From positions 314,479 through 378,478 of the forward strand of contig QNGE01000132.1 of assembly GCA_008508345.1 (NCBI GenBank): a stretch of 64,000 nt of DNA. The letters run 5' to 3'. The number at the start of each line of letters is the position of its first letter. Position 1 is the first letter of the stretch. This document shows positions 22,858 to 34,930 of this stretch, piece after piece. The position numbers and the translations under genes were made by a program. This stretch comes from Paragonimus westermani. Lineage: Eukaryota > Platyhelminthes > Trematoda > Plagiorchiida > Troglotrematidae. The notes beneath the pieces are model-generated. The model ran no database searches, was not told where the DNA came from, and was given only the letters and a program-made list of their open reading frames with translations.

Positions 22858-23678
22858 ACAACAACGGGTATATAGCGTACACTCTGAGACAAAATGATGG
22901 ACAGGGTGAGTTCCAGCATTCGGGTGGTGTAGAACGTACATTGCACTACGCACCCCAGTAATCCAAACAATTGGTCCGGGCCAGTTTGCACAGACCAGCC
23001 AGCTCCGACCGGATAATAAACGGGGAATGGTTTCGATACTCGACTAGCTCCACTTTTATACATATGCACACGGTTCACGGGGTCAACTGGGTTGCAATGC
23101 CATTGAAGGAACGGTCAACTACTGTAGAAAGATGGTATGTCGCCAGATGCTAACAGTTCATTCACTATTTTCAGTTGCGAACGTAAATCCCTCGATTATC
23201 TAAAGTCTGTGGGTGGCTCTGTTGTTCTCAACGTTGCAAACAAAAAACGGAAAATCTTACGTAATCCAGGCACATTCACGAGCCAAGTGTTAGTTTAATC
23301 AGGGCCAAATTCTAAAAAATAGGTAGCACGAAATCAATTTGTGGTTGCTCTGAATAGAGCATTCTTCGTTCACTGAGAGGATGTGGGATTACGTTTGTGA
23401 CCCAATCGTTTCAACGTTTACCGCCTGCATACAGCATCGTTCAACATGACAAACGAAGCTAGTGCAATGGTCTCCGATGACGTCGCACAAAGCAGAAATG
23501 AGTACTCTTCCCAGGGCCCGCATTATCCACTCCTGTTGACTTTGCACATCCTGAGGATCTCCGGTTATTATTGTCTCATGATGCGTCTGTAGTTGCCTTT
23601 TAACTCTTGCTTTCAACATGCTCCAGACATTCTCAATTGGGTTCAGCATTGGTGAATAGGGTGCCAATCGTAAGATTA
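22858..23678 (-). repeat. Right arm of 821-bp inverted repeat
   Basis: Reverse complement of 21653-22473, same length, nearly identical. Here it is continuous with the rest of the transposase (to about 24.5 kb), so this is the original copy and the left arm is the derived one. Confidence 0.92.
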
Positions 23679-24490
23679 GTCCTCCATTGTATAACTCTTC
23701 AGCAAACACACTTTCCAGTTGGTTGTGACACGGTGCGTTTCCACTTATCAGCACAATGTTTAGCATGGGTGTACTAATCTTCATGTGATCCAGCAGGGTT
23801 CGCAGCCAGCCCTTGTAATCGCTACTGTTTTATGCTCCCCGCCTCATCTTATAGCCCACTATCGAGCTTGGTGTCATAGCTTCCACCAAATGAAGATTAC
23901 GACCTCGGCTGTCAGTTACGGTGGCGCATGCTCTCGTTCGTTTTAATGAACGTCCCGTTGACATCGTATAGAGTAAATTGAAGTTTGTTTTATCTATCCA
24001 GCAAATAGTCTTTGCATATGCATAACACTCCATCAGTCGATACGCAAACAGTTGCCATTTTCATTTCAGTTCACACCGATGGGTACTTGGCGCATTTTCT
24101 TGACAGTTATGCACCGGTCATCCAAGTATGGACTAATCGTTGTGATCGACAACTCCTTCTCAAACTCAGCTTTCACAAGCAACCTTAAAAATTGCAGTGC
24201 GATCGTTGGGTCCACGGAAATCCTTTCCAAAATCATATCGGTCTCTGATTCTGTCAGAATCTTGTTTCTGCCTCCTTTACGAGGCTGAGCTTGAAAACTG
24301 ATGCGATCCACGTGTAATACTTGTAAGCAGTATTACACTTGACTCTGTTCAGATGAACAACCGTGCACCAGTCATCACCTCCTTTCGAATGTTTCCATAA
24401 TACGTCTGTCCGTTTCGGGACTGATGCGAGTGTACCTGCGTCCGCCAGCTATGTATGCGAGAGAACTAATGAAAATGTTCTCACAAACCG
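23389..24490 (-). pseudogene. IS630/Tc1/mariner-type DDE transposase, broken
   Basis: About 365 codons on the minus strand. N-terminal HTH text TRISPETDRRIMETF lies at about 24430-24385, followed by stops and a shift. Then comes QAQPRKGGRNKILTESETDM (about 24296-24237), the linker with the second HTH (ISVDPTIALQFLRLLVK), a frameshift at about 24065, and AKTICWIDKTNFNLLY at about 24015-23968 (first catalytic Asp in WIDKTN; family usually has DETN). An in-frame TAA lies at about 23832, then LISGNAPCHNQLE at about 23752 (the family DNAPCH with the second Asp replaced by Gly). RLAPYSPMLNPIENVW at about 23670-23623 carries the third acidic residue. Loss of the second Asp, a frameshift and a stop show the copy is dead. 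Confidence 0.88.
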
Positions 24491-27400
24491 TTTCACTCCC
24501 ATGCCACACGCAACTCTTTACCCGTCGAAGGAGCCATTATGGTCAGCGGTTTGATGAATTAGTAGGAACAGGGTCAGATAATCTCTGTTCCATATTGACC
24601 GCTAACCCCGTTCTCATTAAACAAATCTGTTGACACCTATAGAATAACCTAAGCCACGTCCTCTACCAAAGTAGCCAATGCGAAGCACTCTAATTATGTG
24701 TGGTCGCCCCTTACGGTTAGTTGAGCCAATCGCGTTCTTGCCGACATGTCCAAGAATCTAAGGTGGAAATTCTAATGCTCGAAAGTGATTTGCTTTAGCA
24801 TGTATTGGAAAATCTTGTGTCTAAAATGGAAACGGATATGAAAAATGTTATAGTTTGGCCTACTAGCGACAGCTTTGTAGGAGGATTAGTGGAAGAGCAA
24901 TACTATTGAGGCGCGTTTAAATATCCAGATGACTTGCTTACAAGGACATGTTTAGGAATGATCACGCATAAGAAAGTCATTGAACCTTACGAAGTTTATT
25001 CTTTTGAAAATTTCTTTTCACCTTGGAATTGACATCCTTTCAATTCATTCTGTAAGTTTGATCGTTTCAAGCAGTTCAACCCAACACGTTCTAAAATATG
25101 AAGAATTGGACAGACAATTTAAAACAGACGGGGACAGCTTTGCTTACCAAAATGATTGCACAGTTGTTGTACCAACTCTCCTGTGATGCAGCGGTCTATC
25201 TGTACACTCAACAGTGGTAGCTTATGCTTCACGTTGTGCAAGTTTACCTTTGTTTGTTGAATACACGAATGTTCAAGGAAGAAACCTTTTATTCACCCGA
25301 AGATAACCAACAGACGGCAGGATTTCGCAACCATACTGGTACAGGTATTGACACCTATTGGCACTAACTGTCTGTCGGATAAACTTTTCCAACGAGCTGA
25401 GAAGGCACAAAACAAGGAATAACTGCATTTTCTTAAAATGTTTCGATTTGCTATCAAGCGACCTTGACATACAAATTGGTTGACGTGAATAGTGAAAAAT
25501 GAAAAAAATCGAGTTTGAAAACGATTATCATGACAAATTGACTGTAGGGCAAATCCTCTCAACATTAAAACATCTGGTCACAGTCAGATAAAAAATAACA
25601 ACAAGTTTAGAAGCACTAGTGATTTTTTCAATAGATGTTAAGAACTTCACAAAAAATGACGGCTGTTTTACGACAGTTCATTCTACAAAGCAACCGGAGA
25701 AAGGGATATGGGTTATCGGTAATGCCGTGTGGCGCCAAGTAAACCATGTTAGTTTTCTCACTTTAACATGAATGGTAGGCATATGCAGTGATCAATTTAC
25801 AATATGAGGCAACAGATTGCCCATACAAGTGATAGTGTGGAAATAGTTTCCTGATCAGAAATAGACGAGGTGCAGTTCCGATTTAAGTTTAGTCATAAAC
25901 TGCCAAGCAAGAAACGTATCTTATAATATAATTTTGCAGCGTATTGCGATGCTACCCTTTGTTAAACAAGCCGAGAGTTGTGACTTTACACAATGGACTA
26001 TGTATGCATTTTATGATCATCCCATTTCTTGGAACTGCTCTGCCCAAGGCACACATTGATTTTATTGTAAATCCGATTTTTATTGATTCAGTAGTTTGAC
26101 AAGAAAATCGTGAGCAAGACTTGGTTCCTCATTTTGATTACCAAGCTGTTGATAACACAATAACTATGAAAACAATAATCAGTCTGAGTAACAAAGTCGG
26201 ACAGAGCAGACTGTAGACTGTATGGTCGATGAAAAAGTCGTTATAGATCTGCATCAACAACACCTCACAGGGTGAGAAAGACTTTCTGCACTGTTTGTTC
26301 ATGAAAAATCATCACCAGCCGTATTCAATTCAGTATTGCATGTCCGCAATCGAGCTAACATCTGAGTTAGTTTTCATGAGCGAGAAATGTTCATATATTG
26401 TTCGCTCTCGATGGCGATCCTATGGCTGAGGTTACTGCAAGATGACTCAAAAATCAGTCAGCGCAACCTAGATTTCAACTTAACAACGCGTAAGATTACA
26501 TTCGACCGTGTATTCACAACTCCAAAACCTGCCTTATAATCAGTATACGTGTGTATTCACTTATTTGTTAATGTCAAGTTACATCCATCGGTTACACAAA
26601 GTCTGCTACAAAAGGTGAATACCATCATACTTGGCTGAATAAGAGAGAGTAGAATGACTTCTTGCTCAACTGCAGCTCATTTAATCCACTCATACCATTC
26701 AGCAAATAATGAAGACCCTTTTAAAGTACTCTACTCGTAGACAAAATGTCGAGCGAAATTGTGAAAATTTTGAGTATTGCTGAAACCATTATCATCCCTG
26801 TGCGCAACCCAGATCACTGCACTCGGAAGTATCACGCGAACACAACCTCCCTTGGAACACAATCGATCAAACTCTCAATTTGGTTGAATGATCGCGCTCA
26901 ATAAATATGCGAGTTCATAGGTTGCATTGTTCGATCTTACTAATCACTGTGACTATCGTTTTTAAATTTTGTGTGTTAATGTTAGCCTCGTGATCACTTC
27001 TTGAATTCGACGGTTCAGTGTTAACTGTTGACAAATTAGTAATGGATTAGAACTCAGTTTCTCTTGTTGGTCATTTTTAATCTAGACCATTTTATTCTCA
27101 TCCATCTCTAACTAAGCATCAAATGAAACTGCTGTGTTCAATCAATACAGAATACATCAAGAGCGCCTTCAATCTGCTTAGATTTACGGGCTAATAGTAA
27201 CTGGATGAACGTTGCAATCGTGTCCGGTTGATCACAGATGCGATTAATCGAGATAACAAGTAGGGAGCCGTAAAGTCCTGTTATGTAGAACAATGAGAAT
27301 ATGTGTGATCATTCTTAGAGTTCCCCTGAAACAATTCAAATTTAAAGGTGCATTCGCAGGAAAGAATGGAAAGTCAGTGATTACCAGTTTATTTCATCAA

Positions 27401-30006
27401 CTGGCAGTTAGAACGCTCCAAATTCCCATTACATTCAATCGGCTCGCTTGCTCAACGAAAAGACAGATGAACATATCACTTCACACGTACTAGTCTACCT
27501 CCCCAGTTTATCACCCTGAAAGATATTGATTCCATCCAGAGTTGTGAGCTATTGCTAAGATTGTCGTGAGGATAAAATTTCCATAACTCATTTACAACTG
27601 TTTTTCACAATCAGTCATTGAAATGTTTGATCTACTCAATGTCAAAACTTCACGAAGAACAACTGTCTGTGTTCTTGGTAATGCCGTGTTACACTTCACC
27701 GCTGTCAGAACTGCTGGTTGACGTTTTATCCAGACATTCATCAATGTTAGTCGTACAGTGGTTCTTATGAAATTCTCTAGCTTCCACTTGTATGGTACTA
27801 CAGCGGCAGGAAACCTACGCGTTTCAACTGGCTTGACAACCGGAAAACTTCCATTGCTGAACAACTCATATCGAGCAATGATTGATGTTCGCTACGGTTG
27901 ACAGTTGAGAAACTACGGTATTCACCAAAATAAATCAGATAAACTGTTATTACCAGCAGTGTTTAACCAAACTCTGCTGGATGCAAACAAAATCACGTTT
28001 CCATTGGTGCAGACTGTGGTTCACTGTAAACTGTTGAGCTGTCACCAAGTACAACAAACAGATAAGAAACAAATTAACTCAGGCACCAACATAAGCTGTC
28101 ATTGAAGTGGATAGATTGTTCAAACTTTCGTAGCTTTTCAGTGGAAAATAGGAGATTTAGCAAGTCAGTTTTGCCTCCTCAGGGAATCACGTTAAAATCT
28201 ATTCGGGAAATCAAGTTTAAATGGCGATGGTATGTAAACATCACTAACCGCTCAAGTGATGAGACACAGTGTGTGCAATCCATGACAAACGACCGGACCA
28301 CGCAATATTCTGTAAACTATTTTAATGCGAGCCATGAAATGCAAATTATTTGGGTTTGGTATTGCACCCCACTGAAAGTCGTGAGTACAGATGTAATGGA
28401 TATCTGTTTACGTCAGATGAGTTCCTAAGGAAAGTGGCAAATCAATCGCAACAACTTAATATGCTTGAAAGCATTACATTCGCTTTTTTGCCTAACACTC
28501 AAAGTCAAATAAACATGAAGCGGATGCCATTAAAAGACCAGCGTGTGTCATCAGTACGCATTGGCTGACACAGCCACAACAGAACAATACGTCAGGAATG
28601 TATAATTGGCCATATTGCCTCAAGACATGAGCACGTGCCCAAGCAGTGTAACTGGTAATCAATCTGTTTCGCTAGTGACAATCATTGAGAAATTCTATGA
28701 ATATAACTTCTCCTGGGTACACGGAACTCATTCAGACGAGTTCAAAGATGAAGATATTATCACGAAATTCATGAGGAGTTAACCCACACCATATGCAAAC
28801 AGCGATCAAAGGGGGCGATTTGACAATGTCTTTCAGAGTCCAAAGACAGTCGGACGCTTTCAGAATTTAAAGCCATTCTTTATAATCGGCACCAAAAGAA
28901 AGAACACACAAAGATCAGAGCAAAAGTGGTCGGTCTCTAGTAGCAGATACGGGAAAAGTGATGATTGTTACCTCCAGCTCTGTACACAATAAATAGAGAT
29001 CCGCGTGTTGTAGACAGTTTTATGGTAATTTGTAAACTGCAGTCGGTAGACTCAGCTAAATTTAGTTAATCTTCTCGCACAGAACAGTTCTAGATAATTC
29101 TTAGCATTGATGAGGTGTACTATGAGAGTTTTCCAACGAGGAGCGACCAGTACTTTTCATGCGCCCAGAATAAAGTGTGAATAAATCAAATATTATGTAT
29201 AACGAGTTAAATAGGAAGTTGCTAGCCAACCGATGGGATGAATTGTTTATATCCCTGATGGACTCACCCACAATGAGGAACGCGCTGTTAAATCAAACCG
29301 GTTGCCGAACGCACGTTTGGAGTCATATGAAACTAAATTACGAGTTATGGGATGCTCACGACAAAACACTGAGTTCGATTTACGAGACGGCCTATGGAAG
29401 TAAACACTAGGGAAGGGTCGCTAGACAAGTGTGAAAACATAATTGGATCTGTTGGCATTCATTAAGTGAAGGGTGACTGTTTCATTAGAATGAACGGTTT
29501 GAAGCTCCACTCACGTTAAATAGCCAGCGAATGAAATACTCGAGCAGACATTTCAGTGATAAACAGATAAGTGAGGTGCTCACGTGGCTATCCTGTAGTC
29601 ATTTTGGAAACTTTGTTCTGTTGTCCCATAGGAATAATCAGGTGCGAACTAACATTAGCAAACAATGATACACTATTGAGATACTATATACAAAATGCAT
29701 GATGGTCACTAATTTACCGTGGGAAGTAAATTACGATTAACAAAATGATTTCCTATTGATACGGGAAATATTCGCCTAGCATTGGTAATGAATTGCTAAC
29801 CGATAGGTTTTCACCTCTGTCACACAGTGGTATCCTTGAAATCTGCAAAACGAGCGTCATTGTTCGTGAAAAGCATAGAATGATAACACAGCAAGTTGCA
29901 TAATGTGATTAAATGCAGAGACTGTTGGCAGAGGCATGAGGATTCAGAGTATTACACATTAAATGACAGACGTGGTTGCTTGTAGCTACCCAGTTCAGAA
30001 AGATTA
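24491..30006. other. No gene recognised
   Basis: Many short frames, none convincing. The longest run of overlapping plus-strand frames (27905-28568) includes KFKWRWYVNITNRSSDET but has no domain I recognise and no consistent splice sites. The left end (to about 24.7 kb) may hold the 5' end of the DDE transposon; its terminal inverted repeat was not identified. Confidence 0.5.
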
Positions 30007-30029
30007 CGTTGTCCCACTTTGGGACAACG
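30007..30029. repeat. Perfect 10-bp hairpin
   Basis: CGTTGTCCCA, a CTT loop, then TGGGACAACG. The arms are fully complementary. No gene or element is recognisable around it. Confidence 0.85.
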
Positions 30030-33000
30030 CCAGTAGGCTCCAGTTTCGCTCTTACTGAAGTCCGCTCACGTGTGAACCGCAGTCTGAACACCGACGCTAG
30101 TATTGATGGAACTAGTGTGTTGAGCACAAGGCTGGTAACTTCCCATTGAACGAAACCATAAAATTATAGCCGGAAGTGCGAATATTAATTTGTGAAAATC
30201 GGGTTCAGACAGTAGCAATCATTTAGGAAAGAGAAAAACAAAACGGCCACGATCCGTCTAATGGCGATTAATCTGCATAATGATTCCTAATAATGTTGGA
30301 TCCATTTAAATCATCGATTTAACAAAGAATCTTATGAATTATTGACATTACGGTTAACATGCTTGTCATCCAGACGCGAAGAAAGGAATGAAAATTCCGG
30401 CCGGTTAAAAGAGATGTACTATTGATGAACGTTATCCGGAGCGAAAATTCCGTTTAATGTTTTCTCTCGAAATGGGGTGTTCGTAAAACATCTCTCTATG
30501 CCACTTTATCAAAGTTTTCGAACACGACGGACGTAGAGTCTAGTCACTAGTCCACTGATATCACAACCGGTGTTGGGATCGAGCAACATGCACATTTAAT
30601 CATGTCCGCCGAACTCACCACTACAATAGGCGTGCGAGATTGGCACCCTAAGTGTAACTATCCCAACCTAACGTTTCACCAGTAACCAGCACTCGCTCAG
30701 TCCTTCGAGAAAATTTTCAAAAACCGTTGGCTCTTTTTAGATGACCAGGTTATTATTAACTGTAAGTGACATAATACTAAATCAAGCACAATTATCTTAC
30801 AGCGTTTTGACAGCCGGCATGTGAAAGTCACACTTTATGTAGTTTACTCTGCGCCCAAAAGATGGACTCGGCAGGTGAGTTAATTACTCTGCATATTGCC
30901 TCTGTATTGTGCTCAAAAACTGAATTACGGATAAGCAGGCAAGTCATATCACGTCCAGCAGAGATCAACTTACTGATGCAGTCAGTATGCAAAATGGATG
31001 GAACAGATCCAACCACAGTTACCATTCTCTTTTGCTGATGGCGCCAATCTATCACCAACTGAATTAGCATCCATTACAAGTCACTACTTTAGACTCCAGA
31101 ACTATAAACAAAGGTGTAACAGCATCACAACCGAGTCACTCTCATCAGTATACCCACAGCAAGTCAGGTGCCGTGATGTAATTTCATTCTGCTGTTAGTG
31201 CCAGGACTCGGTTGTAGTTGAACGAAACCAAAGGCGAGAAAATTCCAAAATCAGTACATCACACATTGTAATAATATTTTGAGCAAATGCATGAGATGCG
31301 CATTCAGGGTAACAAGGAACTTATTCTGCTTATATATGAAACTGGAACACGGTTATGCTTTATGAGTATAGCAATAGAAACTGAATGATTGTCCAATCGG
31401 GTAGTGTTGGGTTTGTTTATTTCTGTTGAGTATACATGAAACCCGCGATCGATAAATGAAAACGTGCTAATCAGATTGCTGTTTTCAGATTTATGCCTGA
31501 GAAACAGCTGATAAGTACATCAATAGAATGATTACCACGTAATGCATTCGGGCAAATTCAGAGTGGCATAATTATTTGGGGTTATTTTATTCAGAACGAT
31601 TGCGTGTGGCGAACAATTCATTCCAGGCAAGTGATCAAGACCTTGTCTGTCTCGACAAATGATTGTTGTAGCCCCACAGGGTAAATACTGCTGTTAGAAG
31701 TGTAACATAACCTGTCAATGTTGAGTGGACGTTCTTGTATGGGCACGGGTGCATTTGAACTCCAATGTGATCGATCCTGATTTTGTCTGGAGTGGGCCGT
31801 TGCCTTTTCAAATACAGGAATATGTACAGGCTGACGCATAACTTACAGTCTTATGTCAGCTCCGTACCAACCTAGTCAAGTTTAGTTCTGAACAGCAAAA
31901 ATGTTAGACGCAACGAGGTAGCAACGGCGGTTTACGTAAGCCTAGACTGATCAGTGTCAAAATACAAACCTACCACGTTACTCAACCTCTTGATATGAGT
32001 CGATATATACATGTAACTTCCAGACATCTCAGCGTAGATTTGTATTTTTGTGGCAGGTGGACGGCCTGCTGATAACAATGACAGACTGATTAAGTCTGAA
32101 TAAACGAAACAAAATGTAAAGCGGTGTAACCACTAGCTTTTAATGATAGTTAGAAGTGAGGCTATCACCTGAATAGTCAGCGTAACTGTTGCCTGTTGCG
32201 CTTTCAGTATTACTTAAATAAAAGTTAATATCCCGCGATTTTTAATTAAGTAAAATCTCCCCTAATCATAAATGTGACAGTCCTGTAAGATCCCACAGGA
32301 TAGACAAGAGGTACAAATGTGTCCTTAAGCGGTACAAATTGTATATGAAGCTTTCTCAGTTGTGAAAATGTCTGAAGTACGAACGCGTAACACTCAGTTA
32401 CAGAGATGTATTGCACACATGCATATGCAATGAATAACTTTGGGCAAATAATGAAGATATCATCTCACACTTATTACACCAAGTCAACTCAGTAGAGTGA
32501 CAGGCAATTTTGAAGTATCATGCCTAAAACAGGCCGCCGTGTGATTTATTGACCACTACCATACTGACCGCGGAAACTCTCATCCTTCAACAGGTGAAAT
32601 CAATCGATAGTGTTAGCCTGTGCAGTTTACACGGAATCAGCAACATCGAAATTTTATACAGTGTTGCAAGTTGGTTACCCTCCGTAGGTTCTCATATCTT
32701 GGTGACGCCGCCGTAACGAGATACTGTTTTCGTAGGCAGGAATCTAATATCGTTCTCGCAGCTAATACAACTCAGTCATTCGGGTAACTAGTAACGTAAA
32801 AGCTTCCGGCTTTGATGGACTCCAGTTAAGTTTGTACACTGGAACTTGGGATAACACTTCCATCGTTTTGTGTGTACGGAGACTGACCAGTGAGACACGC
32901 AGTTACATTATTTACAGCACAAGATTTCAAAGTTTTCTATATTCCAAACACGTGATTATTTCTCGACGATAGGCGTTAACGCCTTTTTTCCGTCAGTTCA

Positions 33001-34429
33001 AACAAGACAGTTATTTTGCTTAGAAAAATAAGCTGAAGTAAGCCATTTCATGCTGTGAAGGGGTCAATCGGTGAAGTGTACCATAAAATATTCCCTCAAA
33101 ATTTGCCCGGTGTCCACTCTATGCACACTTACTTGAAATGTCAACTTCTGTAGTCTATTTGAGCGTTGACGCAGTCGGTGGCGTTACGGATCGTCCTCTG
33201 TATATTACGTTAATCTCATAATCATGGTTGACGAAATCTTGCTCGATTGAGTAGGTCACGAAAGTTTGATTGTGTTTCATCTAACTCCACGTCCACTGCG
33301 CGTTATCCATGATTCATATCGGTACTAATTGCCCTGGATGTAATTGGTGGAGGTTAATCCGTAGAGAGGATTGTCACGAAATGTGAGTTTTTTAAAGTGC
33401 AAACGTTTTCCCCGGGTCGACAATCGGTATTGTGTTGAACATGCAATCGGCTGACCCACATTTTGAAGCGTCCGCTCTTTCTCACAACTGTAAACCGTAT
33501 TGTCAGTAACCGTACAGGTTCATACTATAGCTAAGTGAAATTTGTACAAAAATAATCATGAGGGAAGCTTGTTGTCCACTGCGCCACTTATTTACAGTTT
33601 CAAGATAATCTGTCTATTTCGGGCTAATGGGTCTAATTGGTGGCGCCACTAACGAAGTCAGTTTACAACTCTTTTGATTCACGTATGCTATAGTCTCGCA
33701 CAGTTATGGACTCTGGAATGTAACATCCTTAAATGGATCGATATCCAGTTAAACAAAGAAGCATAACTAGGAAACTGAAATCTTTAAAATTGTATTCGCT
33801 TATGTTTGTGCACAAACCATTCTCATTCATCAAATACACTATCGTAGCTGGACTCTCTTAAACAGCCTGGTGTATGCGAATACTGCTGGTCTTCTGATTT
33901 GTTCTTACCGATAACAGCTAAGCAAGGAGCCTATACGGACTAACTCTGGTCTTGCTACGTCAGTGAGAAACACATTCAGCAGCGGTCGCGAAAATATGAA
34001 AGCAGATCATGTTTAATTTCTGCACTATTACTAAAGCCGAACTTTTCAGAACCACATACCGGTTATTTGTTGTAATCAGCAATCCACATGTTTGACTACA
34101 GGAATCCAGCCAAACGGGGATTTAGGAAAAAATATTACATTCAGCTGATTACTCAAAAACCAGTCTGATGCCGTTGCTAATTATGGTTGCATTTTGAACA
34201 CATTAAAAAACTAAGATGTCTGGTGGAACAGCGTTTTATCCACTTAGTGTGCAAACAAGGATCACGTGACTCGCTGTCAGACGACTTGAGTTAAACGAAG
34301 CCCTAGTGTTATTCGAAAAATAGCGTGCTTTGTAATTGGTATCAAACTGATGACTTAATAAAAATATGGGTTTATTCAAGGATTTTTGACTGGGTTATGT
34401 TTATTATAGAGAAAACTGATTGACCACAC
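30030..34429. other. No gene recognised
   Basis: AT-leaning, short unconserved frames only, the longest about 80 codons (30828-31070 minus) and without recognisable domain or splice context. Confidence 0.55.
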
Positions 34430-34930
34430 TGTAGTTTAGTTTCCTCTCATCACACAAACGCCACTTGCTACCTCCTGATTATTCAGGAGTTCTAGTAAGC
34501 TCTTAGTGCATATATGGTTAATATACTGTAGGAAATTTATGCAGTATTGGATAACATCGAAGTGACGTGCACAGTTGGACGAAAGAATGGACATTGACAA
34601 GTAGCACCGGCTAAAATCTGACATGAATTCTGCACCGTTCTCAGTCACAACGTTCTGTATTTTTACAAATGTAATGGTTAAATATTATGTAGCCCAACAA
34701 GAAAAGAGCACTGAAAATTTACTGGATGTTTAGTAACGAAATAAATTTTGGTGAATACCATGCACCCAACCAGAAGGAATTTCATTCGGCCTAGGAAAAC
34801 TGTATGAACCAACGCACCTGGCTTGATCCACAGAAGGGAATATGACTACATACGTGTGTGATTTAGCGTTCACGCAATGCTTGCCACAATAAAAACGTTT
34901 TCCTCCCATGGGCTCTGGTTTAGCCAACAG
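34430..34930 (-). mobile_element. Possible LTR-retrotransposon integrase relic
   Basis: Two minus-strand frames. The upstream one (34730-34927) contains YCGKHC, a possible remnant of a zinc-binding CxxC, then VGSYSFPRPNEIPSG. The downstream one (34436-34648) opens TENGAEFMSDFSRCYL, close to the integrase TDNGAEFxS block with Asp replaced by Glu. Stops and a shift separate them. Only two short blocks match, so this remains tentative (Ty3/gypsy-like if real). Confidence 0.35.

Noticed and set aside
27905..28568. Cluster of three overlapping plus-strand frames
   Set aside because: No recognised domain, different frames, no clear acceptor/donor pairs.
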